Source: Edaphochlamys debaryana
Lineage: Eukaryota > Chlorophyta > Chlorophyceae > Chlamydomonadales
Length of the DNA: 64,000 bases
Direction: 5' to 3'
Assembly (NCBI GenBank): GCA_016858145.1
Contig: JAEHOE010000074.1
Location: forward strand, 62,001-126,000
The notes under the pieces were generated by a model. It was not told the DNA's origin, ran no database searches, and was given only the letters and a program-made list of their open reading frames with translations. Below are positions 23,001 to 36,011 of this stretch, one piece after another. The stretch's first letter is position 1. Each line of letters begins with the position of its first letter. Made by a program: the position numbers and the translations under genes.

Positions 23001-26000
23001 TGTACCCCATCACCATCAAGGGCTCGCCGCCCGTGCTGCTCACCATGCGCGCGCACGTGCAGGTGCCGGACATGACGCTCAGCACGGAGGTGCGTGTGGG
23101 CCGGGGCCTGGGGCGCTGGGGCTAGGGAGCGGGGCAAAGGAACGGAGTTTGTAGGCGGGGAGGCTGAGTTAGAGGGGTGGCTTCCTAACGTTGAGCGCTT
23201 GCCAAATGCCGCCCGCAGACGCTGGACTTCGGGTCCTGCCAGACCGGCCAGTGCAAGGTCTTCACGGTGCAGCTGCACAACCACAAGCAGGTGAGCCCAG
23301 CCACCCGACATCCTTCCGTTGTTAGCCCTTTGCTCAGCACTGTCAGCAGCCGTGCTGGTCCAGCCCCGCACCATGAAGCTCCCGCCCCCAGCACTCTTCC
23401 CATGCCTCTACCGCTTGCACATTCCCCACCTTTCCCTACCCCCCACCCTCGCCACCCACCCCTCACCTCCACCTCCCCGCCCCGCAGGTGCCGTGCGAGT
23501 ACCAGGTGCGCAAGCCTGCCGAGGTCATCAAGGCCAAGGACTGGCAGTTCTTCTCCTGCGACCCGCCCGAGGGCACCCTGGAGCCGGACCAGCGCGTCAA
23601 CCTCAAGGTCGTCTTCACGCCCATCCTCAACCGCGACGCGCCCTACAACCAGTCCATCCCCATCCGCATCAACCTCAACCCGCGCGGCAAGGAGCTGGTG
23701 GCCACCGGCCGCGGCCTCACGCCCAAGGTCCAGTTCAGCCCCACGTTTGTGGACTGCGGCCCCATCCTGCCCTTCTTCGACGGCCAGGAGCCCAACGAGG
23801 CCAAGGTCGTCATGTCCAACCCCTGCTCCTTCCCCATCGAGGTGGTGTCGCTGGACTTCGACACGCGCTACTCCGCCGACGAGGAGGCGCTGCGGGCCAT
23901 GGACGGGTGGGTGGGGCGGAGGAAGGGGAAGGGGAGGGGGAAGGGAAGGGAGCACGGTAGAGGGGCCCCACTGAGGCAACACGGGTTTGGGGCGCTGCGC
24001 CTGAGGCGTTGAGCGCAGGCAAGCGTTGAGCTGCAGCCGTGCACGGAGGTACCAGCTCAGTCCTGAAGCTGCCACCCAAGGCCGCGAGGCGATGGGCTGA
24101 TTTGCGCTCGCTCTGACACTCTCCTCTCATCCCTTCGGCCCCCACTCTCCGCGCCCACCCTTCCGTGGCCCCAGGTACAGCGACGCAGGCATCCTGTACC
24201 TGCCGCCGCTCAAGCCGGGGGACGCGCTGTGGGAGGACGTGGCGCAGACGGCGGCGCACAAGAAGCGGATGGAGTCAGCGGCAGCGGAGGCGCAGGCGGC
24301 GGCGGACGCAGGCGACCCGGACGGCGGCGCGGCGGCGGCAGCGGCAGCGGAGGACGGCGTGGGGAGCCTGGAGGCGGTAGCCAACACGGGCGTTGGCGGC
24401 CCCAACGCCCCCGCTGTGTCGCCCAAGGTGCTGTGCGTGGTGGCTGGGCCCCACATGTCGGGCACCACCATGCAGGCCCAGATGCTCGGCCGCCGGTACG
24501 ACGTCCCGGTTTTAACCCTGGACGAGCTGCTACTGGCGGCGGCAGACCTGGAGCCGCCGCCGCCAGAGGCGACGCCGCTGTCGGATGCCGTGCCAGACGC
24601 TGCCGGCGACGCTTCGTCGCCTGGCGAGGCGGAGAGCGCTCTGGGCTCGCCCCGCACCCCTGGCGCTGCTGCACCGGCGGGCCCGCCGCCTTTCGACATG
24701 GATATCTCTGACCTCCTGTTCGACAACGTCCTCTTCGACCCCGACTACGAGAATGACCCGTCGTACGTCGCGCCGCACACAACGCTGGCGCAGGACGAGC
24801 TGTACGGCCTGATCGTACGGGGCGTACGGCACGTGATCGCGCAGGCGGCCGAGTACGGCAAGGGCCTGGTGCTGGACTCCCTGGTGTCCCGCTACCTGCC
24901 GCCGCCGCTGGTGGCCAAGGCCCTGCTGGAGGGCCTGGGCATGGAGCAGGTCTGGCCGTCGGCGCCGCCGCCGCCGCTGGACGGCGACGCCAAGAAGAAG
25001 GCGCCCAAGAAGGACGAGCCGCCGTCCACGCCGCTGACGCAGACGCTGCCAGCGTTGGGCTGGAAGGGTCCGTACCGGGTCCACTTTGTGGAGCTGCAGC
25101 CGGAGCCTCCGCTGCTGGCGGGCCGTCTCCGCATGGCCGCCGACATCAAGGCTGTGGAGTCGGGCATGGCCAACGCCGCCGCCAGGGCCCTGGCGGAGGC
25201 GGCGGGCGAGCTGCCGCCGCCGCTGCCGCCGCCGGGCTCGGCGGGTCCCGGCCCGCTCGGCTCCCGCCTGCCCACGCCGCTCATGTCAAACTCGGGCGAC
25301 GTGGGCGCCGTGCCGCTGTCGGAGGCTGCCATCGCCGCGCTGACGGCGGCGACGGCGTCGGAGCCGCCGCTGCCGCTGGTGGTCCCCGACGGCGTCGGCG
25401 CCGCAGACCCCAACGCCCCGGTGCCGCCGGATGACCCCAACGCGCCGCCGCCGCCGCCGCCCGCTCCCGCCGTGGACGAGGTGGCGCAACGGTTCCTGGA
25501 GGAGGCGGGGCGGGCCCTGGCGGAGTTTGCCGAGGGCACGTCACGGGCGCTGGTGCACGAGCTTGCCGAGCCCGGCCCCGACAACGCCGTCACGTACCGC
25601 ACCGTGCCCGCCGACGGCACGCCCGACAAGGTGCACAAGGCCGTGGTGGGGCTCACCTTCAAGATGGGCGTGCTCGCCTCCGTGCTGCCCGGCGCCCCGC
25701 GGGACGTGGAGATCGTGCCGCCGCGCTACGCGATGCAGATCGTGCCGCGGCCGCGGCCCAGGCCGCCGCGCACGCCGGTTCAGAAGTTCAAGGTCTTCAC
25801 GTTCGTGGACCTGACCAAGGAGGGCGCGCCGCCGCCGCCCCCGCCGCCGCCGCCAGCCACGCCGCCGCCCGTCACGCCGCCCAAGGGCGCTGCCAAGAAG
25901 GCCAAGGACGAGCCGCCGCCGCCGCCCCCGCCGCCGCCGCCCACGCGCCTGCTGCAGCCCGACACGCGCTGGGTAATCCCCGCCGGCGGCAGTGTGGAGC

Positions 26001-29000
26001 TGCTCGTCCAGTTCGCCTCCGCCGACGTCGGCAAGTTCACGGAGACCTTGGCCTTCGACGTTCTCGGCGGCGAGCGGCTCAACACGCTCGTCCTCACGGG
26101 CACGTGCGACTACCCCCACATCTCGGCTGACTACCGGAACGTGTTCTACAAGAAGGTCAAGGCCCGGCCGCAGACGCCGCTCATCCGCGGGCAGTACATC
26201 ATCAGCAAGGGCGTGTTCGAGTTCGGGCCGCTGCTGCACTCCAAGGACGCCACGGGCTACCTGGAGGGCGCGCACCCGGACAACACGGCCCGCATCCGCA
26301 TCACCAACAACGGCCTGTTCGACAACCACGTGGAGTTCAGCCTCAAGAGCGTGGAGCAGAAGCGGGCCGAGGAGGAGGCGGCCGCGGCGGGTGGGTGTGC
26401 GGGTGGGGTTGTGCGTTTAGGCGCTGGGGGCTGGGGCCGGTAGAACTAGGCGGAGTGCTTGGCTCCCAACCCTTCTCTCTCTCACTGAACTACCTTCTAA
26501 CAACCCTCCGCCCTCTCTCAATTTCCGCAGCGGGCAAGGGCGGGAAGCCGGGGGCGAAGAAGCCCGAGCCCAAGAAGCCGGACCCCAAGAAGGCCGACCC
26601 CAAGGCCAAGGGCAAGGGCGGCCCCGAGACGCCGCCGCCGGGCCTGACGCTGGACAACGTGTTCACGCTGCACCCCACCTCGCTGGACCTCAAGGTGGAC
26701 GAGACGCAGGAGCTGTGCGTGTACGGCTTCCCCGTGACGGACGGGCTGGTGGAGGACGTGATCGTGTGCAGGTGGGTAGCAGGTTGTGGGCTGCGGGCTG
26801 CGGCTGGGCCGTGGGGCCGTGGGCAGGAGCAGGAGCCTTGGGGCAGGAGCAGCGACGGGGGTCTGCACACCGCCCAAGAGCGGCCAAGCGTGGAACAGAG
26901 GGCTCTGAGTGACTTGAGTTTTGGCCTTTCAAGCGCAGCGTGCTCAAGTTGCAACCCTGCTCCTGTATCCTTTCCCCCGACAGGATCAAGGACAACCCCA
27001 CACCGGTGGAGTTCCCCATCTCCCTCATCGGGGCCAAGCCGCAGGTCATGGTGCGGCTCAACGACGGCACCCCGCCGCCGCCCATGCCCTCCGGCCTGCC
27101 GGAGCCGCCCACGCCGCCGGCTTCCTCGTCCAAGCCTGGCACGCCGGCAGGGCCCGCTGCCGCACCGCCCGGGCCGCCCAACAAGCTGCTCACGGAGGGC
27201 ATTGTGGTGGGCTGCTCTGCCTCTCTTGTTCCTCATAACCAGCTGCCTGCCCTCTGAAGCCTGGCTGTTTGCCCCTGTTGGGCTTGTCCTTCGCCGTGTT
27301 TAAGTGTCCTCCTCAATGGCCCCCTCCAGTTCGAGCGGTTGCTGGTGAACAAGAAGGACGTCAAGACCTTCACCATCACCAACCCCGGCCTGCTGCCCAT
27401 CAAGTGGCGCCTCGCCAACACGGCTAGCCTGCCCAAGGAGTTCGTGGTCTACCCGCAGGTGAGGCCCCGCCCCCTGCCCCACCAGCCAGCCAGCGTATGC
27501 ACCCATCACATCCCCCTTCCATCACCACCATCGCCCATGCCCCTCTCGCTGCTACCACACGCTACCGTTCACATCCCTTTGACCATCACTTCCTTCCCTT
27601 TACCCCTGTCGCAGGCTGGCGAGCTGGCGGCCCGCTCGGACATCATTGTGACGGTTGAGTTCTCGGCGCTGGAGAAGCGCGTGTGCGACGCCAAGCTGGC
27701 GCTGGAGGTGCTGGACGTGCAGGAGCTGCAGGGCGTGGCCTACTCCATACCGCTGCCCATCAAGGGCGAGGCGTACAAGATCGAGATCGACATCAACTTC
27801 CCGCAGGTGGGCTGGGGCGGGGCGTGGGTTGGGAAGAGCTGAGCTTGGGGGCGAGCAGCACAGCTTGGTCTGGAGGCACGGTGCGGGTTGAAAGGTATGC
27901 TCGAACTATGGGGCACAGGGAGGGAGGCATGGGCTTTGTGAGTGCCGCAATCAGTTCTGTCCTTCTGCTGTCGTGTGCGCCGCAGATCAACTTCCCGGGA
28001 GTGGACTACGGCACGCTGCGGGTGGTGGACGACGTGTCCAAGCCAATCACCATCAAGAACACGGGTGAGCAGAGGGGCCCGGCAGCTCCTCCTGCTGACC
28101 TCTACTCCTGCCACCTTGCTGCTGCGCCCTTCCTCTGCCTCTAGATGAGCGCTTCTGCTGCTCCAAGGCTCCAAAGTTCCCCACGCCTCACCTCACCCCT
28201 CCTCTCCCCACCCTCCCACCCCCCAGGCAAGTACGCCATTGCGTACAACTTCAGCATGAAGCCCAACTCGGTGCTGGCAGGGCTGCTCACCATCACGCCC
28301 CAGTCGGGCAACATCGATCCCAACAAGGACGCCAAGATCGAGGTGGCCTGGAACAAGGACAAGTCGCTCAGGTGCGCTCCAGTGCCTTTCCATCCAGGCC
28401 TTTTGTAAACGCTGCTACTCCTACTCACCTTGCTGGCCCTAAGTTCTGCCCATTCTCCAAGGCCTCTGCCGAGTCTTGCAAATGATAGCCCGGCGACTGC
28501 AGGCAGCGACTTCAGGCAGCGACTGCAGGCAGCGACTGCAGGCAGCTCTTCCCGGCGTATCAACACAACCCCTTCCTCCCACCCACCTCCCTCACAGGAC
28601 CGAGATGACCCTAGTGGGCAACAGCGACGTGACGCTGTCCATCATCGAGCCGCTCACCACCAACAAGGAGGACACCATCCCCATCCAGATCTCGGCACGG
28701 GCGGTCTTCTCCAAGTACGCGGTCACGCCCGCCCGCGGCATCCACTTTGGGCCCACCACCTACAACACGGCCTCCAAGCCCAAGGTGGTGGAGATCACCA
28801 ACCTTGGCCAGTTCGAGTACCGCTTCCGGCTCTTCAACTACGCCAACGGGCCTCCGCCGCCCATCACAGAGCCCGGCGTGGACAAGAAGGGCAAGCCAGC
28901 GGCGCCGCCCAAGGGCAAGCAGGCGGCCGTGACGGCGCTGACCATCGGGCAATTCACGTTCGATCCGCCGGAGGGATCCATCCCGCCCGGTGGTCGTCGC

Positions 29001-32000
29001 GAGGTGGCCGTGGTGTTCCACGCCGTGGGCTCTGTGCCGTACTCAGAGGTGCTGGGCATCGACATCACGGAGCGCGACTTCTCGGACCAGCCTGACGGCA
29101 TCCCGATCGAGGTCGCGGGCGAGTCATGCATCCCCGGCATCGATGCCGAGAACACGGCGGCCATCTTCGAGGAGCACGTCATCTCCGCCTCACTGGACCC
29201 CTTCAACCCCGTCAACAACGAGTTCGCGACCCGCGAGCGCGTGTTCAACTTTGGCGCGGTGCTGGCGGCGCTGGGCGCTCCCAGCGAGGCCGAGCAGGCG
29301 GCGGCCAAGAAGGACGGCGCCGCGACGCCTCCCCGGGGCGCCACGCCGCCCAAGGGCGCCGCGGTCAAGGCCAAGGAGGAGCCCACGTCCGGCGCTTCCC
29401 TAGCGCCGCACGCGGTCCGAGCCAACCTCAAGTTCATCAACCCCGTCAAGGTGCCCTGCGTCGTCAACTTCTCCATCAAGCCCCGCGGCAACCTGCCCCC
29501 CGGCACGGTCCTGCCCATGGAGGTCTCGCCCGCGCAGCTCGTCATTCCCCCGCTCGAGTACCGCTACACCGCCATCTACTTCGCGCCCCGCGCCATCCAG
29601 ACGTACGTGGCGACGCTCGAGGCGGTGGTGGAGAACGGCGGCGACCCCAAGACCAAGTCCTTCAGCTGCGAGGTGCGCGGCGAGGGCACGCTGCCGACGC
29701 TGACCATCTCGGAGCCCACGCTCATCGACGCGCAAGGCCGGCCCACGCTCAAGTTCCCGCGCGTGCTGCGCGGCCGCTCCAACACGGCCCGCATCACGCT
29801 CAAGAACAACGGCATCCTGCCGGCCAAGGCCCGCATCGAGATGCCGCCGCACGCGTCCTACTCGCTCGAGTCGAGCGTGGGCGGCGAGGCCGGCGCCGAG
29901 ACGTTCACGGTTGAGTCCAAGCGCAGCGTGTCGTACGCGGTCAAGTTCACGCCCGACACGGTGGGGCCGGTGCAGCACGAGCTCAAGCTCCGTGTCGCCA
30001 ACAACCCGTTCGAGGACTACAGGTGGGCTTGAGGAGGGGCTGGGGCGCTGGGCTGGAAGGAGGGTTGGAAAGTAGGATCAGGGCTGATGGGTTTGGGGGT
30101 TGAAGGTTCTGGGAAGGAAAGAAGGGCTTCAGCCCGGGGGTTGTGGGCCCGGGGCAGTGCAGATCGGGGTTTCCAGCCTTGCCCTTGCCCTTGGCAGCCA
30201 GAGACAGCGGAAGCAGCCGCAGCTTGCTTCCGTCCAGTCTGGCAACCCTGACACGGCACCAACCCCTGCCTAACCTCCTGTAAGGCTTCGGGTCTAAGTT
30301 ACAAGAGCGGCGGCCTGCCCTGGACCAAAAGCCTTCAGCCTCCACCTGCCTCCGCACCTCCTCACTCCTCACTCCTCCTTCTCCCTGCCCCTTTCACCCC
30401 CCTCTCAGGTTCCTGCTGACGGGCGAGGGCTACCAAGAGGACGTGACCTTCGAGGGCCTGCCCCACGACTCCCTGGACGAGCTGCGCCTGCAGGACGGGC
30501 CCGTGGGGCGGCCGGTGCAGGCGGTCTTCGCGCTGCAGAACCACAGCACCACCAAGAACTTCCGTTTCAAGTGGCCGGCCGCCGGCGCGCCCGGCTCCAG
30601 CCCGCACCTCGCCTTCTCGCCGGCCATCGGCCACCTGCGCGCTGGTGGCAGCAAGGACGTGACGCTCACCTTCTCATCCGACAAACCCGTCAAGCTGTCG
30701 CCGCAGGACGTCAAGCTCGCGATCATGGCCATCAGCTACGCCGACGAGGCCCAGGCCCTGGACTGGGACGACCGCTCCGTGGTGGTGGACTACGGCCTGC
30801 CGCCCGGGCCCGACGGCCAGCCGGCGTGCGTGCCCGAGCCCGAGCCCAAGGCCACCGACGTGGCGGGAAGCGGTCGGGAGCTGGTGCTGCACGTGCACGC
30901 CACGGCGGACAACGCCAAGTACACGTGCGAGAGCGGGCCCATCATGTTCAAGCCGACCATGATGTTCCAGACGCGCGGGTACAACTTTGTGCTCGCCAAC
31001 ACCAGCTCGGCGCGCATGGACTACAAGTTCACGGTCATGCTGGCGGACGGCAACACGGCCGACGGCTCGGGGCTCTACACGGTGACGCCGGCGGGCGGCG
31101 TGATCGACGCGGGCCAGTCGCAGCAGATTACGGTCAAGTTCTCGCCCACCGAGGTGGAGGACTGCTCGCGCGTGCTCACCTGCCACATCCCGCACCTGGA
31201 CGCCTCCTGCGAGCCGCTGGTGCGGCCGCTGGGCGGGCGCGTGCTGCGGCCCTGGGCGCACTTCGAGCTCCCAGACTCGGACTACCTGTCAGGAGGCCGC
31301 CGCACGCCCGACATGCCCGGCCCGTCCGGCGCGATCGAGCCGCTCGACCCCGCCACGCGCGTGCTCGAGGTCGAGTCGCTGGGCATCAAGGTGCGCAACA
31401 CCAAGCGCTTCTTCGTGCTCAACCCCACCGGCATCGCCTACGAGTTCTTCTGGCAGCCCATGGGCCGCTTCGCGCTGGAGCCGGGGCCCTTCGCGTGCGT
31501 CACCAAGCGCGGCGTCATCGGCGGCGGGCGGCAGTTCGAGATGGTGTTCGAGTACACGCCCACGTCCGATGCCATCGTGGAGTCGTTCTGGATGTTCCGC
31601 ATCCCCGAGCAGAACATCGAGGTGCCGTTCCTGCTGGTGGGCCTGGTGTCGGAGCCGCGTGTGATGCTGGACCGGCCGTCCGTCAACTTCGGCCAGATCC
31701 TGATCGGCTGCAAGGGCCACGCCACCATCACGCTCATGAACAACGAGCACCTGCCGTTCCAGTTCGCGTTCGACAAGAACTCGTACGACGCCACGGACGA
31801 CCTCATCAAGGCCACGGGTGAGTGTGGTGGGGGGCTGGGGGGGGCCTTGGGGAGCGGCTGGGGCTCGGGTTGCTGGTCAGCATCGGGGGCTGGGGCTTAA
31901 ATTACGGGCTTTGGCAAGGGCCTCCGCCCAGTCCTCAACCTTCGTTCCTTGCGCCTCCTTGACCCAGCCTTAACCCAGCCTTAACCCTACGCCTTAACCC

Positions 32001-35000
32001 CTTGCCCGCACCTGCCCCCTGCTTTGGCGCCCCGCCCGCAGGCCTGCGGCCGGTGGTGGAGCTGGAGCCGTCCAGCGGCTCCGTGCCGCCGCACAGCTCG
32101 GTGCAGGTCAGCGCCACCTTCACGCCCCGCCTGGAGCGGGACGTCAACTACAACGTGCTGTGCGTGGTCAAGAACAAGCCCACGCGGCTCACGCTCAACA
32201 TCAAGGGCGAGGGCACGGCCATCCACGAGGCGCTGCAGCTGGAGAACCCGGACGGCACCACCGTGGCGCTGGCACCGCGCCAGGCCAACAGCCTGGACTT
32301 TGGGCAGGTGGGCAGGAATTCCCATACTGTCAAGCTCCTGCTTCAAGCCGGGAGGCCTTGAGGTTCTTGGCAGTTGCAAAGCCGGTGGCCGGTGCCCAGA
32401 GCTACGTTGAGCCCAGAGCTCATCCACAGAGCTCTCACCTCCTTTCCTCCGCCCCTCTTCACCCTCTGCCTGGCAGGTGCTGGTCAACGAGCGCTGCGTG
32501 CGGGCGCTGGCGCTGGTCAACAGCGGCCAGGTCAACTTCAACTTCGTGTGGGACGTGGGCACCAACCCGCGCATCAGCATCCACCCCGAGGGCGGCACAG
32601 TGCCGCGCGGCGAGCGGCTCATGTGCGAGCTGGCCTACAACCCGCACGGCCCCGACAGGTGGGCAGGGCGGGCTGTTCAGCGCGGCAGGGGTTCTAGGGG
32701 TTAACTGGCGACAGGTCTGTGCCTCCCTGCGTGGCCTTGCTTGGGGCTTCAGTATGCACAGCAAGCATACGGTAGCTCCTCACCGCCCTTCTGGGTAACA
32801 AAGAGAAGGCTGATGCTGCCCAGTTTGTCTGTACCCTAGGCTGTCAGCTAGCCTCCAGTTCTGTCTGGCCGCCGCTGCAGGCTCTTGCTCACCGCTAACC
32901 CCAACCCCCAACCTGCACCCCCTCCGCCCCCCCAGGCTGCGCGACTACAAGGTCACGTGCCAGGTCATGAACGGGCCCAAGTACACGCTGCTGCTCAACG
33001 GCGTGGGCCATAAGCCGCGGCTGGACCTGTCCTGGTTCAACCACGACTTCGGCGTGCAGCCCGTGTGGATCCCGGGCATGGCCCCTGCCATCAAGCCCCT
33101 GCGCCTGCGCAACGACGACACGCAGCCCATCGCAGTTGACCCGCACTGGGACGCCTCGGCGCCCGGGTCCCTGGACTGGGAGGTGGACTGCGGGCCGCTG
33201 GTGCTGCAGCCCGGCGAGAGCCGCGAGTGGATGGTCACGTACAAGCCGCGCGGCGCGGCGCCGGCCAAGCTGTCGCTGCCGCTCGAGATCAACGGCCTGT
33301 ACACGGTGCACGTGGAGGCCAAGGGCGAGGGCAGCCCGCTGCGGGTCGAGGTCGCCAACCCGGCGCTGCGCACGGTCAACTTTGGTCCCGTGGCGGCAGG
33401 CAACTCGACCACCCGCGTGGTTGCCGTCATTAACCGCGGCCGCGTCACGGCCACGCTCAGCCTGGCGCCCAGCGTGGAGATGCTGTCGCGGTGCTGCGTG
33501 GACGTCATCCCCAGCGCCAACGCGGAGGTGCTGCTGCGGCCGCGCGAGAGCGCCGACCTCACTTTCTTCTTCCGCCCCACCGGCCGCATGCGGCCCTTCA
33601 CCGAGGAGCTGCTGGTCAACCTGTGCGGCGTGCCCACGCCCCTGGCCACCCTCACGGGCGCGTGCCTGGGCACCGAGCTGCGCCTCGCCTCCGAGTCCCT
33701 GCCCTTCGGCCCCGTGGTGCTGGGCTCGCGCGCGGTCAAGCGGCTGCAGCTGTCCAACACGGGCGACGTGGGGAGCAAGTTCGTGTGGGACACCAAGCCC
33801 CTGGCAGGCCAGTTCACCATCTTCCCGGCCGACGGCTTCCTGGCGCCGGGGCAGGACGTCAAGCTGGACGTGACCTTCCACCCCTCCGCGGTCAACCCCG
33901 ACGTGCGCATCGACAAGGTCCGGCTAAAGGTCGAGGGCGGCCCCGACCAGACGCTCACGCTCACGGGCGCCTGCATCGCCACCGCCGCGCAGCCCGAGGT
34001 CGTCACGCTGTCGTGCAACGTGCGCGCCTCCACCAGCCAGGCCATCACCATCTCCAACCCCTCCTCCAGCGCCTGGAGCCTGCGGCCCGTGGTCCAGAAC
34101 GACTTCTTCTCCGGCCCCGAGTCGCTCGCGGTCGCGCCCAACTCCAAGGCCTCCTACCCCATCACCTTCCGCCCGCTCACCATGTCCACGCCCGACCAGC
34201 CGCACGAGGGCAGCGTCTTCTTCCCCATCCCCGACGGCACGGGCCTCCTGTACCGCCTGGTGGGCCGCGCCGAGGCGCCGGTGCCCGAGGGCAAGGTGGA
34301 GGCGGCCATCACGGCCAAGGCGCAGCACACGGAGGTCCTCAAGTGCCACAACTGGCTGCACAAGCCGCAGCGCTTCCGCATCCTCGTGGAGCGCAAGTCG
34401 GGCGACAAGAGCACGCAGCTCACGGCGCCCGAGTACGTGGACGTGCCGGCGCTGTCGGCCAAGGACATCAAGCTGGGCGTCTACTCGTACACGGCCTCCA
34501 CCACCAACGCCACCGTCACCTTCAAAAACGAGACCTCGGGGTGAGTTTGCGCGCTGGGGGAGCGGGGCTGGGGATTCAGGCTGGGGGCAGCTGTCCGGGC
34601 AGTACTGAAGGTCTCACGCTAATCACGGGGTTAAGAGGATCAGGAAGGGTGCGCATGAGTGCCCTGGGCAGGTGACTATGCAGGGTTTGACTGGGAGGTA
34701 GGGCAGCAGGGTGGAGAGCAACGCTAGCACCGATGCTTCACCTGGCAACCTGCTGACGCGTGTCCGCCCCCTCCCACGCTCCTTCCCCACCCACCCCCTC
34801 CCAGCGAGTACCTCTACTACGAGTGCAAGTTCGTGGCCTCGGCGCCCTCCACGCGGGGCACGGTGGCGCTCGAGTGCCCCGTGCGCACGCAGACGTCCGC
34901 CCGCGTGTCGGTGCAGAACCCCCTGGCGGAGGACGTGACCGTCAAGGCCAGCGCCAGCAACAAGCAGGTGGGCGGGCAGATATGAGCAGAGGCGCAGGGC

Positions 35001-36011
35001 GGGGGCAACATGGGCGCAACTTGAGCCCCGGCTTCAGTAAGCAGGCAGAGGGTCGGGCCACAGTTTTGCTTGAGGACAAGCTCGGGGCAAGCCTTGAGCT
35101 CCTACTGTCAGCCCAACCTAGCTCAAGATGTGGCTGGCTCAGGGCAGGCCCATTACGCTCCCCGCGTCTTATCTTCGCAGCAATCCTGCGCTCGTCTCCC
35201 TGTCCCACGTTAACTTACCGGTACCCCGCCCCTCCCAACCAATCTGCCCGCCCAGGTGCTGGTCCCGGCCACGACCGTCATCAAGGGCGGGGCCACGGCC
35301 GAGGTGGAGGTGCGGTACCGGCCGCTGGTGGTGGGCTCCTCGGAGGCCACCCTCAAGCTCGAGTGCCCCGAGCTGGGCGTCTTCGAGTGGGGCCTGCGCC
35401 TGGCCGGCACGCCCACCAACCTGGAGCGCGCGCTCGTGTTCAACGTGCCGCTCGGCGGCCGCGAGACGCAGATCTTCCGCTTCACGCACTGGCTCGACGA
35501 GAAGGCCGACTATAAGGTCTCCTTCAAGAGCTCCGGCACCAACACCGCCACCGGCAGCACCTTCACCACCGCGGCGACCGTGTCCGCGCCGCCCGCGGTT
35601 GCGGGGCTCGCAGCCGGCGCGGAGGTCTCGCTGGAGGTGGCCTTCGAACCCACAGCCATTGGCGAGAACATCCGCGACACCCTCGTCGTTGCCTCCTCGA
35701 CGGGCGGCGAGTACCAGTGCCCGCTGGTGGGCCGCTGCATCCCGCCCAAGCCGCAGGGCCCGGTGGACGTGAGCAAGGGCTCGGCCGCGCTGCCGTTCGC
35801 CAACGTGTTTGCGGCCGACGCGGAGTTCCAGCTGGCGGTGGACAACCCGGCGTTCCTGGTGAAGCCGTCGGAGCGGATTGGGGCCAAGAAGTCGGCCAAC
35901 ATCGGAATCCAGTTCAAGCCCGCCAACCCAGGCGCACCGCGCACCGGCAAGCTGACCATCTCGTGCCCCGCACAGACTCAGAGCCAGTGGGTGTACTACC
36001 TGCAGGCGTGA
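14068..36011 (+). CDS. HYDIN: HYDIN, central-pair projection protein of motile cilia
   Basis: There are 33 exons and about 4925 residues (human HYDIN is about 5100); the model closes. Exons: 14068-14187, 14251-14364, 15146-15268, 15484-16764, 17107-17282, 17490-17658, 17809-17967, 18116-18247, 18503-18657, 18807-18957, 19204-19336, 19500-19644, 19781-20294, 20618-21286, 21458-21535, 21753-22637, 22838-23089, 23219-23290, 23488-23906, 24175-26390, 26531-26771, 26984-27206, 27330-27458, 27615-27806, 27986-28064, 28227-28371, 28598-30022, 30409-31817, 32042-32307, 32477-32658, 32936-34540, 34805-34967, 35256-36011. The N-terminus follows HYDIN block by block (RPRIIELLNI, then PIFQPFPPEV, YLRNND, TEREKFVVPV, ALDFPD). 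The chain is a series of ASH/MSP-type immunoglobulin-like modules, each opened by an LDFG-like motif (for example LDFGYQFVG, IDFGSVLLD, VNFGQILIG), with an adenylate-kinase-like insert near residue 2007. HYDIN builds the C2b projection of the axonemal central pair. The ATG at 14068 lies 5' of the conserved APSQHM block, so initiation at the internal ATG 14269 is unlikely. Confidence 0.95.
16886..16942 (+). repeat. 19-bp tandem repeat, 3 copies, in a HYDIN intron
   Basis: Three near-identical copies (core CACAAGGGTGGCAA; the first reads CGCAAGG) lie in the intron after exon 15484-16764. Confidence 0.7.
22012..22089 (+). repeat. Coding SIAAGAK-type 7-residue repeats in HYDIN
   Basis: Within exon 21753-22637 the peptide cycles through about four Ser-(Ile/Met)-Ala-Ala-Gly-Ala-Lys/Arg units. 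They sit in a basic, low-complexity linker after KRASRRSMRP. This linker separates two immunoglobulin-like regions and is probably flexible. Confidence 0.7.
24430..25640 (+). other. Adenylate-kinase-like segment of HYDIN with degenerate P-loop
   Basis: VLCVVAGPHMSGTT followed by RRYDVPVLTLDELL has the order of a P-loop NTPase strand, loop and lid helix, matching the ADK-like region known in HYDIN. At 24446-24469 the loop reads GPHMSGTT, so the Walker A Lys is replaced by Thr and nucleotide binding is doubtful. Gly/Pro/Ala-rich inserts interrupt the domain, and proline runs follow at about 25820 and 25915. Confidence 0.6.
28493..28544 (+). repeat. 13-bp tandem repeat, 4 copies, in a HYDIN intron
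   Basis: GCGACTGCAGGCA is repeated four times with one substitution in the second copy, in the intron before exon 28598-30022. Confidence 0.75.

Noticed and set aside
30571..31821. Plus-strand ORF of 416 codons in another frame of HYDIN exon 30409-31817
   Set aside because: Arg/Ala-rich out-of-frame reading of a confirmed exon.
31965..32005. CCTTAACCC-like repeats suspected as interstitial telomere sequence
   Set aside because: The unit does not match the algal telomere repeat (TTTTAGGG type) and only a few irregular copies exist inside a HYDIN intron.
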